Shown: in pieces, positions 1 through 8,666 of the stretch | How positions within the stretch are numbered: the stretch's first letter is position 1 | Layout of the letters: each line of letters opens with the position of its first letter | Origin: Pseudomonas sp. 7SR1 | Lineage (GTDB): Bacteria; Pseudomonadota; Gammaproteobacteria; Pseudomonadales; Pseudomonadaceae | DNA: 64,000 nucleotides | Direction: 5' to 3' | Assembly: GCF_900156465.1 (NCBI RefSeq) | Contig: NZ_LT707064.1 | Span: forward strand, 5,409,001-5,473,000 | The notes under the pieces: model-generated | Databases searched by the model: none | What the model was told of the DNA's origin: nothing | The model's input: the letters and a program-made list of their open reading frames with translations, nothing else | Translations under genes and position numbers: made by a program

Positions 1-56
1 TCCTTGTACCAGAGCGGATCCTTGATGAACGTGGCGGACCGCGGTTTTTTCGCCAT
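1..56 (-). CDS. treS: Maltose alpha-D-glucosyltransferase (trehalose synthase), N-terminal fragment
   Basis: Only the first 18 codons lie in the window; the gene runs off the left edge. The translation MAKKPRSATFIKDPLWYK matches the conserved TreS amino terminus (the FIKDPLWYKD stretch). An AGGAG ribosome site sits just upstream (63-67). TreS interconverts maltose and trehalose in the cytoplasm, and with GlgE it links trehalose to alpha-glucan synthesis. It follows glgE on the same strand, 113 bp away, consistent with the glgE-treS(-glgB) order common in Pseudomonas. The call rests on a short peptide plus context. Confidence 0.8.
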   Translation of the reverse strand, partial: MAKKPRSATFIKDPLWYK

Positions 57-106
57 TTGCAACTCCTGATGAATTCAATAAGGCCGTTGGGGCACAAGGG
101 CTCGTG

Positions 107-136
107 TGTGGCGAGGGGATAAATCCCCTCCCCACA
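107..136. repeat. REP palindrome between glgE and treS
   Basis: A near-perfect inverted repeat: TGTGGCGAGGGGAT followed by its complement with one mismatch in the right arm. The same palindrome occurs at 21411-21440, and a diverged pair occurs at 9834-9969. It is an extragenic REP-type element and may modulate mRNA stability between the two co-oriented genes. Confidence 0.75.
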
Positions 137-169
137 AAGGCCCCCGCTGGCATCTCTCGTTGCACAGCC

Positions 170-2167
170 TTACGCCGCGCTGATCCGCCAGATCCCGAAC
201 GGCTGGTAGGCCGGGTCGATGCGCATGAACTGGTATTTGCCGTACCAAATCCAGCGATGTCCATTCATCAAATCCTCGCCCTGGGTCTGGGCGTCGTCCG
301 GCAACCCCATCTCCCAGAGCGGCAGTTCGAAGCTGGCTTCCTGGGGGTTATGGGGATCCAGGCTCACCGCCACCAGGATGAAATTGCTGCCATCGGGTGT
401 GCGCTTGCCGAAATACAGGATGTTGTCGTTCCAGGCGTTGTAGATCGTCAGGCCCAGGTGCGTATGCAGCGCCGGGTTCTGGCGACGGATACGGTTGAGC
501 TGGGCGATCTCGGCGATGATGTTGCCGGGGGCGGTGAAATCCCGAGGGCGGATTTCGTACTTCTCCGAATCGAGGTATTCCTCCTTGCCCGGTACCGGCG
601 CCGACTCGCACAGCTCAAAGCCGGAGTACATGCCCCACAGGCCCGATCCCATGGTGGCCAGGGCAGCGCGGATCAGGAACCCCGCACGGCCCGACTCATG
701 GAGAAACGCCGGATTGATGTCCGGGGTGTTGACGAAGAAGTTCGGTCGGTAGCACTCGCGCCACGGCGACTGATTGAGCTCCGTGAAATAGGTCGCCAGC
801 TCGGCCTTGGTATTGCGCCAGGTGAAGTACGTATAGCTCTGGGAATAACCGACCTTGCCCAGCCGCGCCATCATCGCCGGCGTGGTGAAGGCTTCGGCGA
901 GGAAAATCACTTCAGGGTACTGCGCCCGCACATCGGCGATCAGCCACTGCCAGAACGGCAACGGCTTGGTGTGGGGGTTGTCGACACGGAACATCTTCAC
1001 GCCTTCCTTGACCCAGCCCACCACGATGTCCCGCAGCTCCAGCCACAGGCTGGGAATGGCGTCCGCCGCGTAGAAGTCGACGTTGACAATGTCCTGGTAT
1101 TTTTTCGGCGGGTTTTCCGCGTATTTGATCGTGCCGTCCGGCCGCCAGCTGAACCAGCCCGGATGCTGCTTGAGCCAGGGATGGTCCTGGGAGCACTGGA
1201 TGGCGAAATCCAGGGCGATTTCCAGGCCATGGTTGGCGGCGGCTTCCACCAGGCGGCGGAAGTCTTCCCGGGTACCCAGTTGTGGATGGATCGCCTCGTG
1301 CCCGCCGTCCTCGCTGCCGATGGCATACGGGCTGCCCGGGTCATCGGGGCCGGCAGTCAGGGAGTTGTTGGGGCCTTTGCGGAAACTGCGGCCAATGGGA
1401 TGGATCGGCGGGAAATACAGCACATCGAAGCCCATGTCCCGGATCATCGGCAGGAGTGAATGCACGTCATTGAAGGTGCCGTGGCGGCTGGGATCGTCTG
1501 TTATCGAGCGGGGAAACAGCTCATACCAGCTGGCGAACTCGGCTTCTTTGCGTTCTACGTCCAGCGGGTACTCGGGACTGATGCTCAGGTAGGGTCGATG
1601 ATCGGCCAAGGACATGAGATCGGCACTGCGTGGTGCGAGAAACAGCGCCACCTGCTCCTCGGGCAACAGGCCCGAAAGCTCATGGTGCAACGCTGCCAAC
1701 TCCTCGCTCAATTCGCCGTCGCTACGCTCGGCGGCCAGTTGCACCTGGTTGCGCCCTTCCTGCAATTCGAGGCTGATGGGCACACCAGCGCCGTACTTCT
1801 TCTCCAGTTCATAACGGAAGCTGGCGAACTGATCGAACCAGGCCTCGATACAGAACACGTAACGGCCCTGTTCGGGTACGTTGAACTGGCCTCGCCAGCT
1901 GTTGTTGCCAAGGTCGGTCATGACCTCGCTGTTCCAGACCTCATCCTCCAGCGCCCGCCAGCGGATCCGCACGGCCAGCTTGTCATGACCGTCGGCGAAG
2001 ACCTTGCTGGTCACGGTCACATCCCGCCCGGCGACGACCTTGGCGGCGAATTGCCCACCGTCGATCACCGGCATGGTGTCCTCAATGGCGATACGTGGCA
2101 GCAACAAGGCGTGGGACAGTGGCAAGTGCGGGTTGTACGCCAAGTCAGTCGAGTGTTCAGCAGTCAT
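170..2167 (-). CDS. glgE: Alpha-1,4-glucan:maltose-1-phosphate maltosyltransferase
   Basis: GlgE (665 aa) transfers maltosyl units from maltose-1-phosphate onto alpha-1,4-glucan in the cytoplasm. It has the family layout: an N-terminal beta-sandwich domain (about residues 1-200) and a GH13_3 barrel. The barrel carries the substrate-shaping stretch DVLYFPPIHPIG, the nucleophile Asp396 in FRVDNPH and the acid/base Glu425 in FLAEAFT. Length is normal for the family. It is transcribed toward treS, so trehalose to maltose (TreS), phosphorylation and GlgE polymerisation probably work together in osmotic or desiccation stress. The start ATG at 2167 is preceded by AGGAGCG. Confidence 0.95.
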   Translation of the reverse strand: MTAEHSTDLAYNPHLPLSHALLLPRIAIEDTMPVIDGGQFAAKVVAGRDVTVTSKVFADGHDKLAVRIRWRALEDEVWNSEVMTDLGNNSWRGQFNVPEQGRYVFCIEAWFDQFASFRYELEKKYGAGVPISLELQEGRNQVQLAAERSDGELSEELAALHHELSGLLPEEQVALFLAPRSADLMSLADHRPYLSISPEYPLDVERKEAEFASWYELFPRSITDDPSRHGTFNDVHSLLPMIRDMGFDVLYFPPIHPIGRSFRKGPNNSLTAGPDDPGSPYAIGSEDGGHEAIHPQLGTREDFRRLVEAAANHGLEIALDFAIQCSQDHPWLKQHPGWFSWRPDGTIKYAENPPKKYQDIVNVDFYAADAIPSLWLELRDIVVGWVKEGVKMFRVDNPHTKPLPFWQWLIADVRAQYPEVIFLAEAFTTPAMMARLGKVGYSQSYTYFTWRNTKAELATYFTELNQSPWRECYRPNFFVNTPDINPAFLHESGRAGFLIRAALATMGSGLWGMYSGFELCESAPVPGKEEYLDSEKYEIRPRDFTAPGNIIAEIAQLNRIRRQNPALHTHLGLTIYNAWNDNILYFGKRTPDGSNFILVAVSLDPHNPQEASFELPLWEMGLPDDAQTQGEDLMNGHRWIWYGKYQFMRIDPAYQPFGIWRISAA

Positions 2168-2358
2168 CGAGCATCGCTCCTTTTACGCCCCATGGACGTG
2201 CTTGTGACGATAAAAAACTCACTTAACCTCCGAACCGGGCCGGCGACCAAAAGTTCAGCGAGATTTACCCGGGACACCTGGGGGGATCGAACCTGGTCCC
2301 GGATGGTCAACAAGGATAAGCACGACTCAAGCCATGTGCCTCACGGAGACCCGTCCCG

Positions 2359-2523
2359 ATGAATATTCCCATCCCGGCCGAAACACCTGATCCGAACATC
2401 GACGACCCCACTTTGCCACCGCCTGGCCCCGACCCGGAGCCCATACCGGAAAAGGACCCGCCCCTCGACCCGCAGCCGCCCGTGGGCGACCCGCCGAACG
2501 AGAATTCGCCGGAGCGGGTTTGA
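2359..2523 (+). CDS. Small proline-rich protein (54 aa)
   Basis: This 54-codon ORF starts at ATG 2359, about 10 nt after a GGAG motif, and ends at TGA 2521. The protein begins MNIPIPAETPDPNIDDPTLP and is about one third proline, rich in Asp/Glu, with no hydrophobic segment and no Cys. It is therefore probably disordered, acidic and soluble. I recall similar short proline-rich proteins beginning MNIPIPAE in other pseudomonads, which supports a real gene. Function is unknown. It stands alone between divergent glgE and a convergent MgtC-family gene. Confidence 0.7.
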   Translation: MNIPIPAETPDPNIDDPTLPPPGPDPEPIPEKDPPLDPQPPVGDPPNENSPERV

Positions 2524-2633
2524 GGCGTCATTCATAAGCATCATGGGGCGTTAGCGGCAACGGACTGTCAGCCACCGTCAATGTCGGCTGGCAGGCCACG
2601 TCGCCAGCAGTTGTGTGCAAGATGGCGATGAAA

Positions 2634-3140
2634 TCAGGGTTTGTCGTCCCGCTCCTTTTCCAGGGCCCGGACAATCACTGGCATCACGCTGAAGATCGCC
2701 AGTGCCAGCACCGTGCTCAATACCGCCGTTCCTTCCTTGCCCAGGCCCGCCGCCACGCCGATGGCCGCAGTCATCCATAAGCCGGCGGCCGTGGTCAGGC
2801 CCTTTACCTGGCCTTCGTCGCCTTCATTGTTTTTCAGGATAGTGCCGGCGCCGAGAAAACCGATGCCCGCCACCACGCCCTGTATCACCCGGCTCATCGC
2901 ATCGGCCTGGGAACCGGACATCTGCGGTACCAGCACGAACAGCGCAGCCCCCAGGGCAACGAGCATATGGGTGCGCACGCCTGCGGCCTTGCCCTTGTGT
3001 TCTCGCTCGAACCCCAGGATGCCGCCCAGCAGCGCGGCCATCACCAGGCGCACGGTGACCCGGGTCATCTGTTGTGTGTCGCCGATATCGGCGAATTCCG
3101 ACTGCATAGTGATCCAGACCTGATGCCACCAGGTTTCCAT
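2634..3140 (-). CDS. MgtC/SapB family inner-membrane protein
   Basis: The protein is 168 aa when started at METWWHQVW (ATG 3140), which has a strong GAGGAGG ribosome site; a longer frame to 3218 lacks one. The hydrophobic core shows the MgtC hallmarks: RLVMAALLGGILGFEREHKGKAAG, then GVVAGIGFLGAGTILK and GLTTAAGLWMTAAIG, giving about four membrane segments. MgtC proteins are linked to growth in low magnesium and acid and to modulation of F-type ATP synthase in some pathogens. No mgtA/mgtB transporter is adjacent, and the C-terminal extension of long MgtC proteins is absent. The specific role is inferred. Confidence 0.85.
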   Translation of the reverse strand: METWWHQVWITMQSEFADIGDTQQMTRVTVRLVMAALLGGILGFEREHKGKAAGVRTHMLVALGAALFVLVPQMSGSQADAMSRVIQGVVAGIGFLGAGTILKNNEGDEGQVKGLTTAAGLWMTAAIGVAAGLGKEGTAVLSTVLALAIFSVMPVIVRALEKERDDKP

Positions 3141-3273
3141 AGGTGCCTCCTCTTTCAGTCCATGAACGATGGACCGCAAACGACGCCAGAGGTGCGCCCG
3201 ACCGCTGATCCGACGCAACGAACCCTGCCTTGCCGGCGACGCCTAACGCTTATCAACGTGAAGGAGTGACACC

Positions 3274-3507
3274 ATGACTATGAACATCACTGACGGCATC
3301 TGCGAATTCCAGACAGCCGACGGCACGCTGGAGTGTTCCGCCAGCGAGCTGACGATCATTACCGACGCCGATAAAGCCATGTCCGCCGTGGACCTCAACG
3401 GCAAACGGATCTACCTCACCGAGGCCGAAGTCGACGCATTGACTGTAGCCGGAGCGAACGATGGGCGCCGCAACCTCAAGGCCACCGACAGCGGTTCGGC
3501 CATTTGA
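3274..3507 (+). CDS. DUF3203 family small protein
   Basis: A 77-aa protein starting at ATG 3274, seven to eight bases after AAGGAG. A second in-frame ATG two codons on could also serve. The conserved block is AVDLNGKRIYLTEAEVDALTVAGA, which fits the DUF3203 family of short Pseudomonas proteins as I remember it. There is no signal peptide or membrane segment and the protein is acidic. It is divergent from the MgtC-family gene, and the shared upstream region is 133 bp. The function is unknown. Confidence 0.75.
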   Translation: MTMNITDGICEFQTADGTLECSASELTIITDADKAMSAVDLNGKRIYLTEAEVDALTVAGANDGRRNLKATDSGSAI

Positions 3508-3723
3508 GACTCCCTGTGGGGCTGCCCTTCTTCCCTGGCACCCGGGTGGCAGGCGCAAACAGGATGGCAGCCTCGAGCAGATCAATCAGGGTGCATCAAA
3601 GTGTCGCAGGGCCTGGGCTACAGGCCATCTGATCCGGTTTTAATCGAAATACCTGAGCCTGTTATGCAAACAGTTTCGTGGTCATAGTGCCCCGGCCAGA
3701 TAACGGCTGATGAGCGACCGACC

Positions 3724-5136
3724 ATGAGCGACCGAATCCCCGTCCAGTTGATACAGACCTTCGACCCCACTCCAGGCAAGATAAAGGCCCGGAGCACCGA
3801 TAACCTGATCCACACCCGCAGCTTCACCGGTTTGTTCCGCACCTTGCGCATGAGCGGCGCCGGGTTTCTGTTCCTGCTGTTCTTCGGCACCGTATGGTTG
3901 AACTGGGGCGGCCGCCAGGCGGTGCTCTGGGACCTGTCGGAAAGCAAATTCCACATATTCGGCGCGACGTTCTGGCCGCAGGATTTCATCCTGCTGTCGG
4001 CGCTGTTGATCATCGCCGCCTTCGGCCTGTTCGCGATCACCGTATTCGCCGGGCGGGTGTGGTGCGGCTACACCTGTCCGCAAAGTTCCTGGACCTGGAT
4101 CTTCATGTGGTGCGAGAAGATCACCGAAGGTGATCGCAACCAGCGCATCAAACTGCAGGCGGCGCCCTGGAGCCTGAACAAACTGCTGCGTCGCTCGGCC
4201 AAGCACACACTGTGGCTGGGCATCAGCCTGCTCACCGGCCTGACCTTCGTCGGCTACTTCACACCGATCCGGCCGCTGGCCGAAGAGTTGCTCACCCTGC
4301 AGATAGCCGGCGTCAGCCTGTTCTGGGTGCTCTTCTTCACCGGGGCCACCTACCTCAACGCGGGCTGGTTGCGCGAAGCCGTGTGCATGCACATGTGTCC
4401 TTATGCACGGTTCCAGAGCGTGATGTTCGACAAGGACACGCTGACCATTTCCTACGACTCGGCCCGTGGCGAGATCCGCGGCCCGCGCAAGCGCGACGTG
4501 AAGCCGGCCAATATCGGCCTGGGGGATTGCATCGATTGCCAGATGTGCGTGCAGGTCTGCCCCACCGGCATCGACATCCGCGATGGCCTGCAAATGGAAT
4601 GCATCGGTTGCGCGGCGTGCATCGACGCCTGCGACTCGATCATGGACAGGATGGGATACGCCCGCGGCCTGATCAAATACACCTCCGAGCATCAGTTGCA
4701 AGGGGGCAAGACGCATCTGCTGCGGCCTCGGCTGGTCGGCTATACCGCCGTGCTGCTGGTGATGATCGCGGCGCTGACGATCGCGCTGGTGCAGCGGCCC
4801 ATGGTCTCCCTGGATGTGAGCAAGGACCGTGGCCTGTTCCGGGAAAACAGCCAGGGCCTGATCGAAAACATCTATAGCCTGAAGATCATCAACAAGACCC
4901 AGCAGCGCCAGGATTACCACCTGTCCCTGGTGGACGGCGACGGCTTCGTCCTGCAGGGCAAGACGCAACTGAGCCTGGCGCCGGGGGAGATCGTCGACGT
5001 ACCGGTGTCGGTGGCGATGCTCAGCGAAAGGCCCCGCAGCGGCTCCCAGGACATGACCTTCAAGGTGACCGATAGCGACGACCCCGGCATCCACAGCGTG
5101 GCCAAGAGCCGTTTTGTCGCGCCGATGAACCGCTGA
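3724..5136 (+). CDS. ccoG: Cytochrome c oxidase accessory protein CcoG-like (RdxA/FixG family)
   Basis: This 470-aa membrane ferredoxin-type protein has about five transmembrane segments, a periplasmic C-terminal Ig-like domain (about 370-470) and two 4Fe-4S clusters. The clusters are at Cys269, 272, 275 and 279 (CIDCQMCVQVCP) and Cys293, 296, 299 and 303 (CIGCAACIDACD). A further CGYTCPQ stretch lies near residue 118. CcoG supports assembly of cbb3 oxidase, probably by reducing Cu(II). It is unusual that no ccoNOPQ or ccoHIS genes adjoin it; the next gene is a MocR regulator 69 bp downstream, so this may be a second, orphan paralogue. The sequence ATGAGCGACCG is duplicated just before the start (3710 and 3724); only 3724 is in frame. 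Confidence 0.9.
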   Translation: MSDRIPVQLIQTFDPTPGKIKARSTDNLIHTRSFTGLFRTLRMSGAGFLFLLFFGTVWLNWGGRQAVLWDLSESKFHIFGATFWPQDFILLSALLIIAAFGLFAITVFAGRVWCGYTCPQSSWTWIFMWCEKITEGDRNQRIKLQAAPWSLNKLLRRSAKHTLWLGISLLTGLTFVGYFTPIRPLAEELLTLQIAGVSLFWVLFFTGATYLNAGWLREAVCMHMCPYARFQSVMFDKDTLTISYDSARGEIRGPRKRDVKPANIGLGDCIDCQMCVQVCPTGIDIRDGLQMECIGCAACIDACDSIMDRMGYARGLIKYTSEHQLQGGKTHLLRPRLVGYTAVLLVMIAALTIALVQRPMVSLDVSKDRGLFRENSQGLIENIYSLKIINKTQQRQDYHLSLVDGDGFVLQGKTQLSLAPGEIVDVPVSVAMLSERPRSGSQDMTFKVTDSDDPGIHSVAKSRFVAPMNR

Positions 5137-5205
5137 AGCATTAAGATGCCGCACGCGTGTGGACACGAGACTGAAACGCCGATCATCCATGGCCCCGAAT
5201 CGTTC

Positions 5206-6630
5206 ATGACTGGACCGAAAATGAAACGCTACGAGAAATTCGCCGACGACATCGCCGAACTGATCCGCTCCGGCATGCTCGGGCCAGGGCAGCGCGTGCC
5301 GTCGGTACGGTATGCCAGCCAGACCTATGGGGTCAGTCCGTCCACGGTGTTCCAGGCCTATTACCTGCTGGAGCGACGCGGCATGATCCGGGCCCGGCCG
5401 CGCTCCGGCTACTTCGTCAACAACCTTGCGCCGAGCCCGTTTTCAGAGCCCGTGATCAGCAGCCAGGTCCATGAGTCGACCGAAGTCGACGTCAGCGAGC
5501 TGGTATTCTCGGTCCTGGATTCGATCAAGGACCCGGCCACCATCGCCTTCGGCTCGGCGTTTCCCAGCCCGACGCTATTCCCGCTGCAACGCCTGTCCCG
5601 CTCGCTGTCCAGCGCCACGCGGGACATGGACCCGCGGGTGGTGGTCACGGACATGTCGCCTGGCAATCCGCAACTGCGCCGGCAGATCGCCCTGCGCTAC
5701 ATGGTCGGCGGGCTGATGCTGCCCATGGAGGAATTGCTGGTCACCAACGGCGCCCTGGAAGCCTTGAACCTGTGCCTGCAAGCCGTGACCGAACCCGGCG
5801 ACCTGGTGGCCATCGAGGCGCCGGCGTTCTACGCCAGCCTGCAGGTGCTGGAGCGACTCAAGCTCAAGGCCGTGGAAATCCCGGTACACCCACGCGACGG
5901 TATCGATCTGGAAGTCCTTGAACAGACTCTGGAGCGTCATCCGGTCAAGGCCTGCTGGTGCATGACCAGTTTCCAGAACCCCATGGGCGCGACGATGCCC
6001 GAGGAGCGGAAAAAGGCGCTGGTAGCGTTGCTCAGTCGCCATCAGGTGCCCTTGATCGAGGACGACGTCTACGCCGAACTCTATTACGGCCAGCAGGCTC
6101 CAAAACCGGCCAAGGCCTTCGACACCGAAGGGTTGGTGATGCATTGCGGTTCGTTTGCCAAGAGCCTGGCGCCAGGCTATCGCATCGGCTGGGTCGCCGC
6201 CGGACGCTACGCGCAGAAAATCGAGCGGTTGAAACTCATGACGTCACTGTGCGCCTCGATGCCGGCCCAGGCCGCTATCGCCGACTACCTGCAACACGGC
6301 GGCTACGACCGGCACCTGCGCAAACTGCGCTACGCCCTGGAAGAACAGCAACGCGCGATGCTCGCCGCCATCGCCCGCTACTTCCCCCCACAGACCCGCG
6401 TCAGCCAGCCAACGGGAGGCTACTTCCTCTGGCTTGAACTGCCGGAGCTGACAGACTCGCTGAAACTGTTCCAGATGGCCCTGGCCCAGGGCATCAGCAT
6501 CGCACCGGGCCCGATCTTTTCACCGACCCAGCGGTTCAGGAACTGTATTCGGTTGAACTATGGCAGCCCCTGGAACGAGGCGTCGGAGAAGGCCATGGAG
6601 ACGCTGGGGCGGATCATCCGTTCGTTCTGA
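5206..6630 (+). CDS. MocR/PdxR-like GntR regulator with aminotransferase domain
   Basis: A 474-aa fusion of an N-terminal GntR winged helix (about 5-75; GPGQRVPSVRYASQTYGVSPSTV) and a fold-type I PLP aminotransferase-like domain. The latter shows the Asp/Tyr region LIEDDVYAELYYG, the probable PLP lysine in GSFAKSLAPGYRIGW, and the terminal Arg region NCIRLNYG. Such proteins usually regulate nearby PLP, amino-acid or amine genes in response to PLP. Neither neighbour (ccoG, SDR) is an obvious target. Start choice is uncertain: ATG 5206 and ATG 5221 both precede the DNA-binding domain and neither has a clear ribosome site. Confidence 0.9.
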   Translation: MTGPKMKRYEKFADDIAELIRSGMLGPGQRVPSVRYASQTYGVSPSTVFQAYYLLERRGMIRARPRSGYFVNNLAPSPFSEPVISSQVHESTEVDVSELVFSVLDSIKDPATIAFGSAFPSPTLFPLQRLSRSLSSATRDMDPRVVVTDMSPGNPQLRRQIALRYMVGGLMLPMEELLVTNGALEALNLCLQAVTEPGDLVAIEAPAFYASLQVLERLKLKAVEIPVHPRDGIDLEVLEQTLERHPVKACWCMTSFQNPMGATMPEERKKALVALLSRHQVPLIEDDVYAELYYGQQAPKPAKAFDTEGLVMHCGSFAKSLAPGYRIGWVAAGRYAQKIERLKLMTSLCASMPAQAAIADYLQHGGYDRHLRKLRYALEEQQRAMLAAIARYFPPQTRVSQPTGGYFLWLELPELTDSLKLFQMALAQGISIAPGPIFSPTQRFRNCIRLNYGSPWNEASEKAMETLGRIIRSF

Positions 6631-6693
6631 GACGGGTGGTCCGTACCAGCCTCACCGCGAGCGTGATTGCGATGGAGTCGGTACTGACGACAC

Positions 6694-7440
6694 TCAGCGC
6701 CCGCCTCCCAGCTCCACGAACGTCCCGGTCGCATACGAAGCCTTGTCCGACAGCAACCAGATGATCGCTTCCGCCACTTCGTCCGGACGACCGCCCCGGG
6801 CCATGGGAATGGCCGATTCCAGCTTGCTGACCCGGTCCGGGTCGCCGCTCAGGGCGTGGAAATCGGTATAGATATAACCGGGGCGAACCGCATTGACGCG
6901 GATCCCCTCGCCGGCCACTTCCTTGGACAGACCGATGGTGAACGTGTCCAGGGCGCCCTTGGAGGCGGCGTAGTCGACATATTCGTTGGGCGAACCCAGG
7001 CGGGCCGCCACCGAGGAGACATTCACGATACTCCCGCCCTGCCCGCCGTGCCGGGGCGACATGCGCAGCACCGCGTGCTTGGCGCAGAGAATCGGCCCCA
7101 GCACATTGGTCTTCATGATCTTGAGAAGGCGGAACTCGGACATTTCATCGAGCCGGGACTTGTGGGCCACCGTGCCGGCATTGTTCACCAGGGCCGTCAC
7201 CCGCCCCAGTTCGGCGTCGACCCGGTTGAACAGGCCGACCACCTCGTCCTCGATACTGACATCGGCCCGCACGGCGATCGCCTGGGCGCCCTTGGCGCGG
7301 ACCTGTTCGAGCACGTCCTGTGCGGCGTTCTCATCGGCCTGGTAGTTGATGCAGATCCGATACCCCTGCTCGGCAGCCAGCAGCGCCGTGGCCGCGCCGA
7401 TACCGCGGCCACCACCGGTGATGACGATGACTTTATCCAC
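6694..7440 (-). CDS. SDR family oxidoreductase
   Basis: A classical short-chain dehydrogenase of 248 aa. I start it at GTG 7440, preceded by GGGAGAG; an ATG at 7506 would add 22 residues before the Rossmann strand. The NAD(P) motif TGGGRGIG is at residues 8-15, NNAG follows in the fourth strand region, and the catalytic Ser...Tyr-x-x-x-Lys is in VSSVAARL...YAASKG. The C-terminus ends in the family-typical GGGR. The substrate cannot be told from sequence. It is 76 bp downstream of the DyP peroxidase gene on the same strand and could be co-transcribed with it. Confidence 0.9.
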   Translation of the reverse strand: MDKVIVITGGGRGIGAATALLAAEQGYRICINYQADENAAQDVLEQVRAKGAQAIAVRADVSIEDEVVGLFNRVDAELGRVTALVNNAGTVAHKSRLDEMSEFRLLKIMKTNVLGPILCAKHAVLRMSPRHGGQGGSIVNVSSVAARLGSPNEYVDYAASKGALDTFTIGLSKEVAGEGIRVNAVRPGYIYTDFHALSGDPDRVSKLESAIPMARGGRPDEVAEAIIWLLSDKASYATGTFVELGGGR

Positions 7441-7516
7441 TTTGCTCTCCCGTTCCCCGGATAGACGTCCGGCCCAAGAATAACGTTCAGGCACGCTTTT
7501 GCACAAAGCGCTCCGC

Positions 7517-8395
7517 TTAGCGGGCCAGCGCCCGCAGATCCAGGTGTCCGTCCAGCAGCGGCGGGCACCAGTAGTAGCCGCCGGTGATCGGCCGGCTCAT
7601 GCGATACAGCCCATCGGTGATGCCGTCTTCCAGGCCGCTCATGCGGCGCAATTGCGCCTCGAAAGCGTCGAGGGAAAAGCCGAAGGCCAGGAACATCAGG
7701 CCGGCACGATCGCCTTCGATCCACGGCATGGAGCGACGCACGACGAACGCCTGCGGGGTGAAGCTTTCCTGGGCGGTGCGTTTGACGTGGGCCGACTCCG
7801 GCGCGTCATCGAGTTCCTCGTTGTCGCTCAGGCGGCGTCCCATGATGTTGTCACGCTCATGGGGCTGCATCGCGGCAAAACCGTCCAGATCATGCTGCCA
7901 TTGCTGGATCGCGGCGAAACTGCCGCCGCGCACGCCATCGACGCCCTGGACCAGGGCCGCGGCGACGGCGGCTTCGTCATGGGGGTTCTCGGTGCCGTCT
8001 TCGTAGCCGGTCAGGTCATGGCCGCTCATGTGGCGGAAGGTTTCGTTCATCTGCACAAGGCGCAACGCCGGGGCCAGCGCCGCTTCGATGGCGCGACTGC
8101 GATGCAGCAATTCGCCGCGGTCTTCGCCGTGCAGCCAGCACCACAGGGCATGCTGGGTCGATGGGTTGTCCACGCCCACGCCGGCCAGGGCAGGAAACGC
8201 CCGCAAGCCTTCGACCTGCGCACCCAGCGCCTGGACCAGCGACTCGCCGAAGCCGATGACCGCGCGGCCATCCAGTTGCAGCGACAACCGATCGATCGCA
8301 GCCGGCAGCGCCTCGACCGATTCCAGGGCGAAGAACAAATGACGGGCCTGAGGCGGGACAGGGGTGGCGAGAATGCCGGGCTGGTAGTAGCTCAT
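7517..8395 (-). CDS. Dyp-type haem peroxidase (YfeX-like)
   Basis: This 292-aa protein has the signature GxxDG motif in GYEDGTENP, which supplies the distal aspartate, the probable proximal haem histidine in DAPESAHVKRTA, and a conserved arginine in FVVRRSMPW. There is no Tat signal peptide and the length is normal for the cytoplasmic YfeX/P-type subfamily. These enzymes use H2O2 to oxidise porphyrinogens or dyes; the physiological substrate is generally unknown. No encapsulin gene is adjacent. Its start has GGAG shortly upstream. Confidence 0.92.
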   Translation of the reverse strand: MSYYQPGILATPVPPQARHLFFALESVEALPAAIDRLSLQLDGRAVIGFGESLVQALGAQVEGLRAFPALAGVGVDNPSTQHALWCWLHGEDRGELLHRSRAIEAALAPALRLVQMNETFRHMSGHDLTGYEDGTENPHDEAAVAAALVQGVDGVRGGSFAAIQQWQHDLDGFAAMQPHERDNIMGRRLSDNEELDDAPESAHVKRTAQESFTPQAFVVRRSMPWIEGDRAGLMFLAFGFSLDAFEAQLRRMSGLEDGITDGLYRMSRPITGGYYWCPPLLDGHLDLRALAR

Positions 8396-8666
8396 GTGGA
8401 CTCCTTTAGAAAGACTGCGAGTTTACCCGGCGGCCGTGGGTTTGTGGTGGTTGCGTGGGCTCGCGGACGCGCCCTGGCGACACAGGTTTGCTGTAGGACC
8501 ACTCTTGCAACTTCGTCGGATGGCTCGGATCTTCGCCTGGCAAGCAAGTCTCCGGTTGCCCGGCAGCCAAAAACTTCCTAGATTGACCGCCCCCCAAGTG
8601 CGTCACGCACCGGGCTGCCGTACGCAGAGCGGCTGAACCCTCGCCCCCATGGAGAAACGGTCGAAC

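Noticed and set aside
104..1459. Long open frame on the plus strand antisense to glgE
   Set aside because: GlgE on the opposite strand has full family conservation; the antisense frame has no recognisable domain and reflects high-GC codon bias.
8396..8666. Divergent ampR gene controlling ampC
   Set aside because: The divergent gene is a DyP peroxidase and the 270-bp spacer holds no LysR-type coding sequence.
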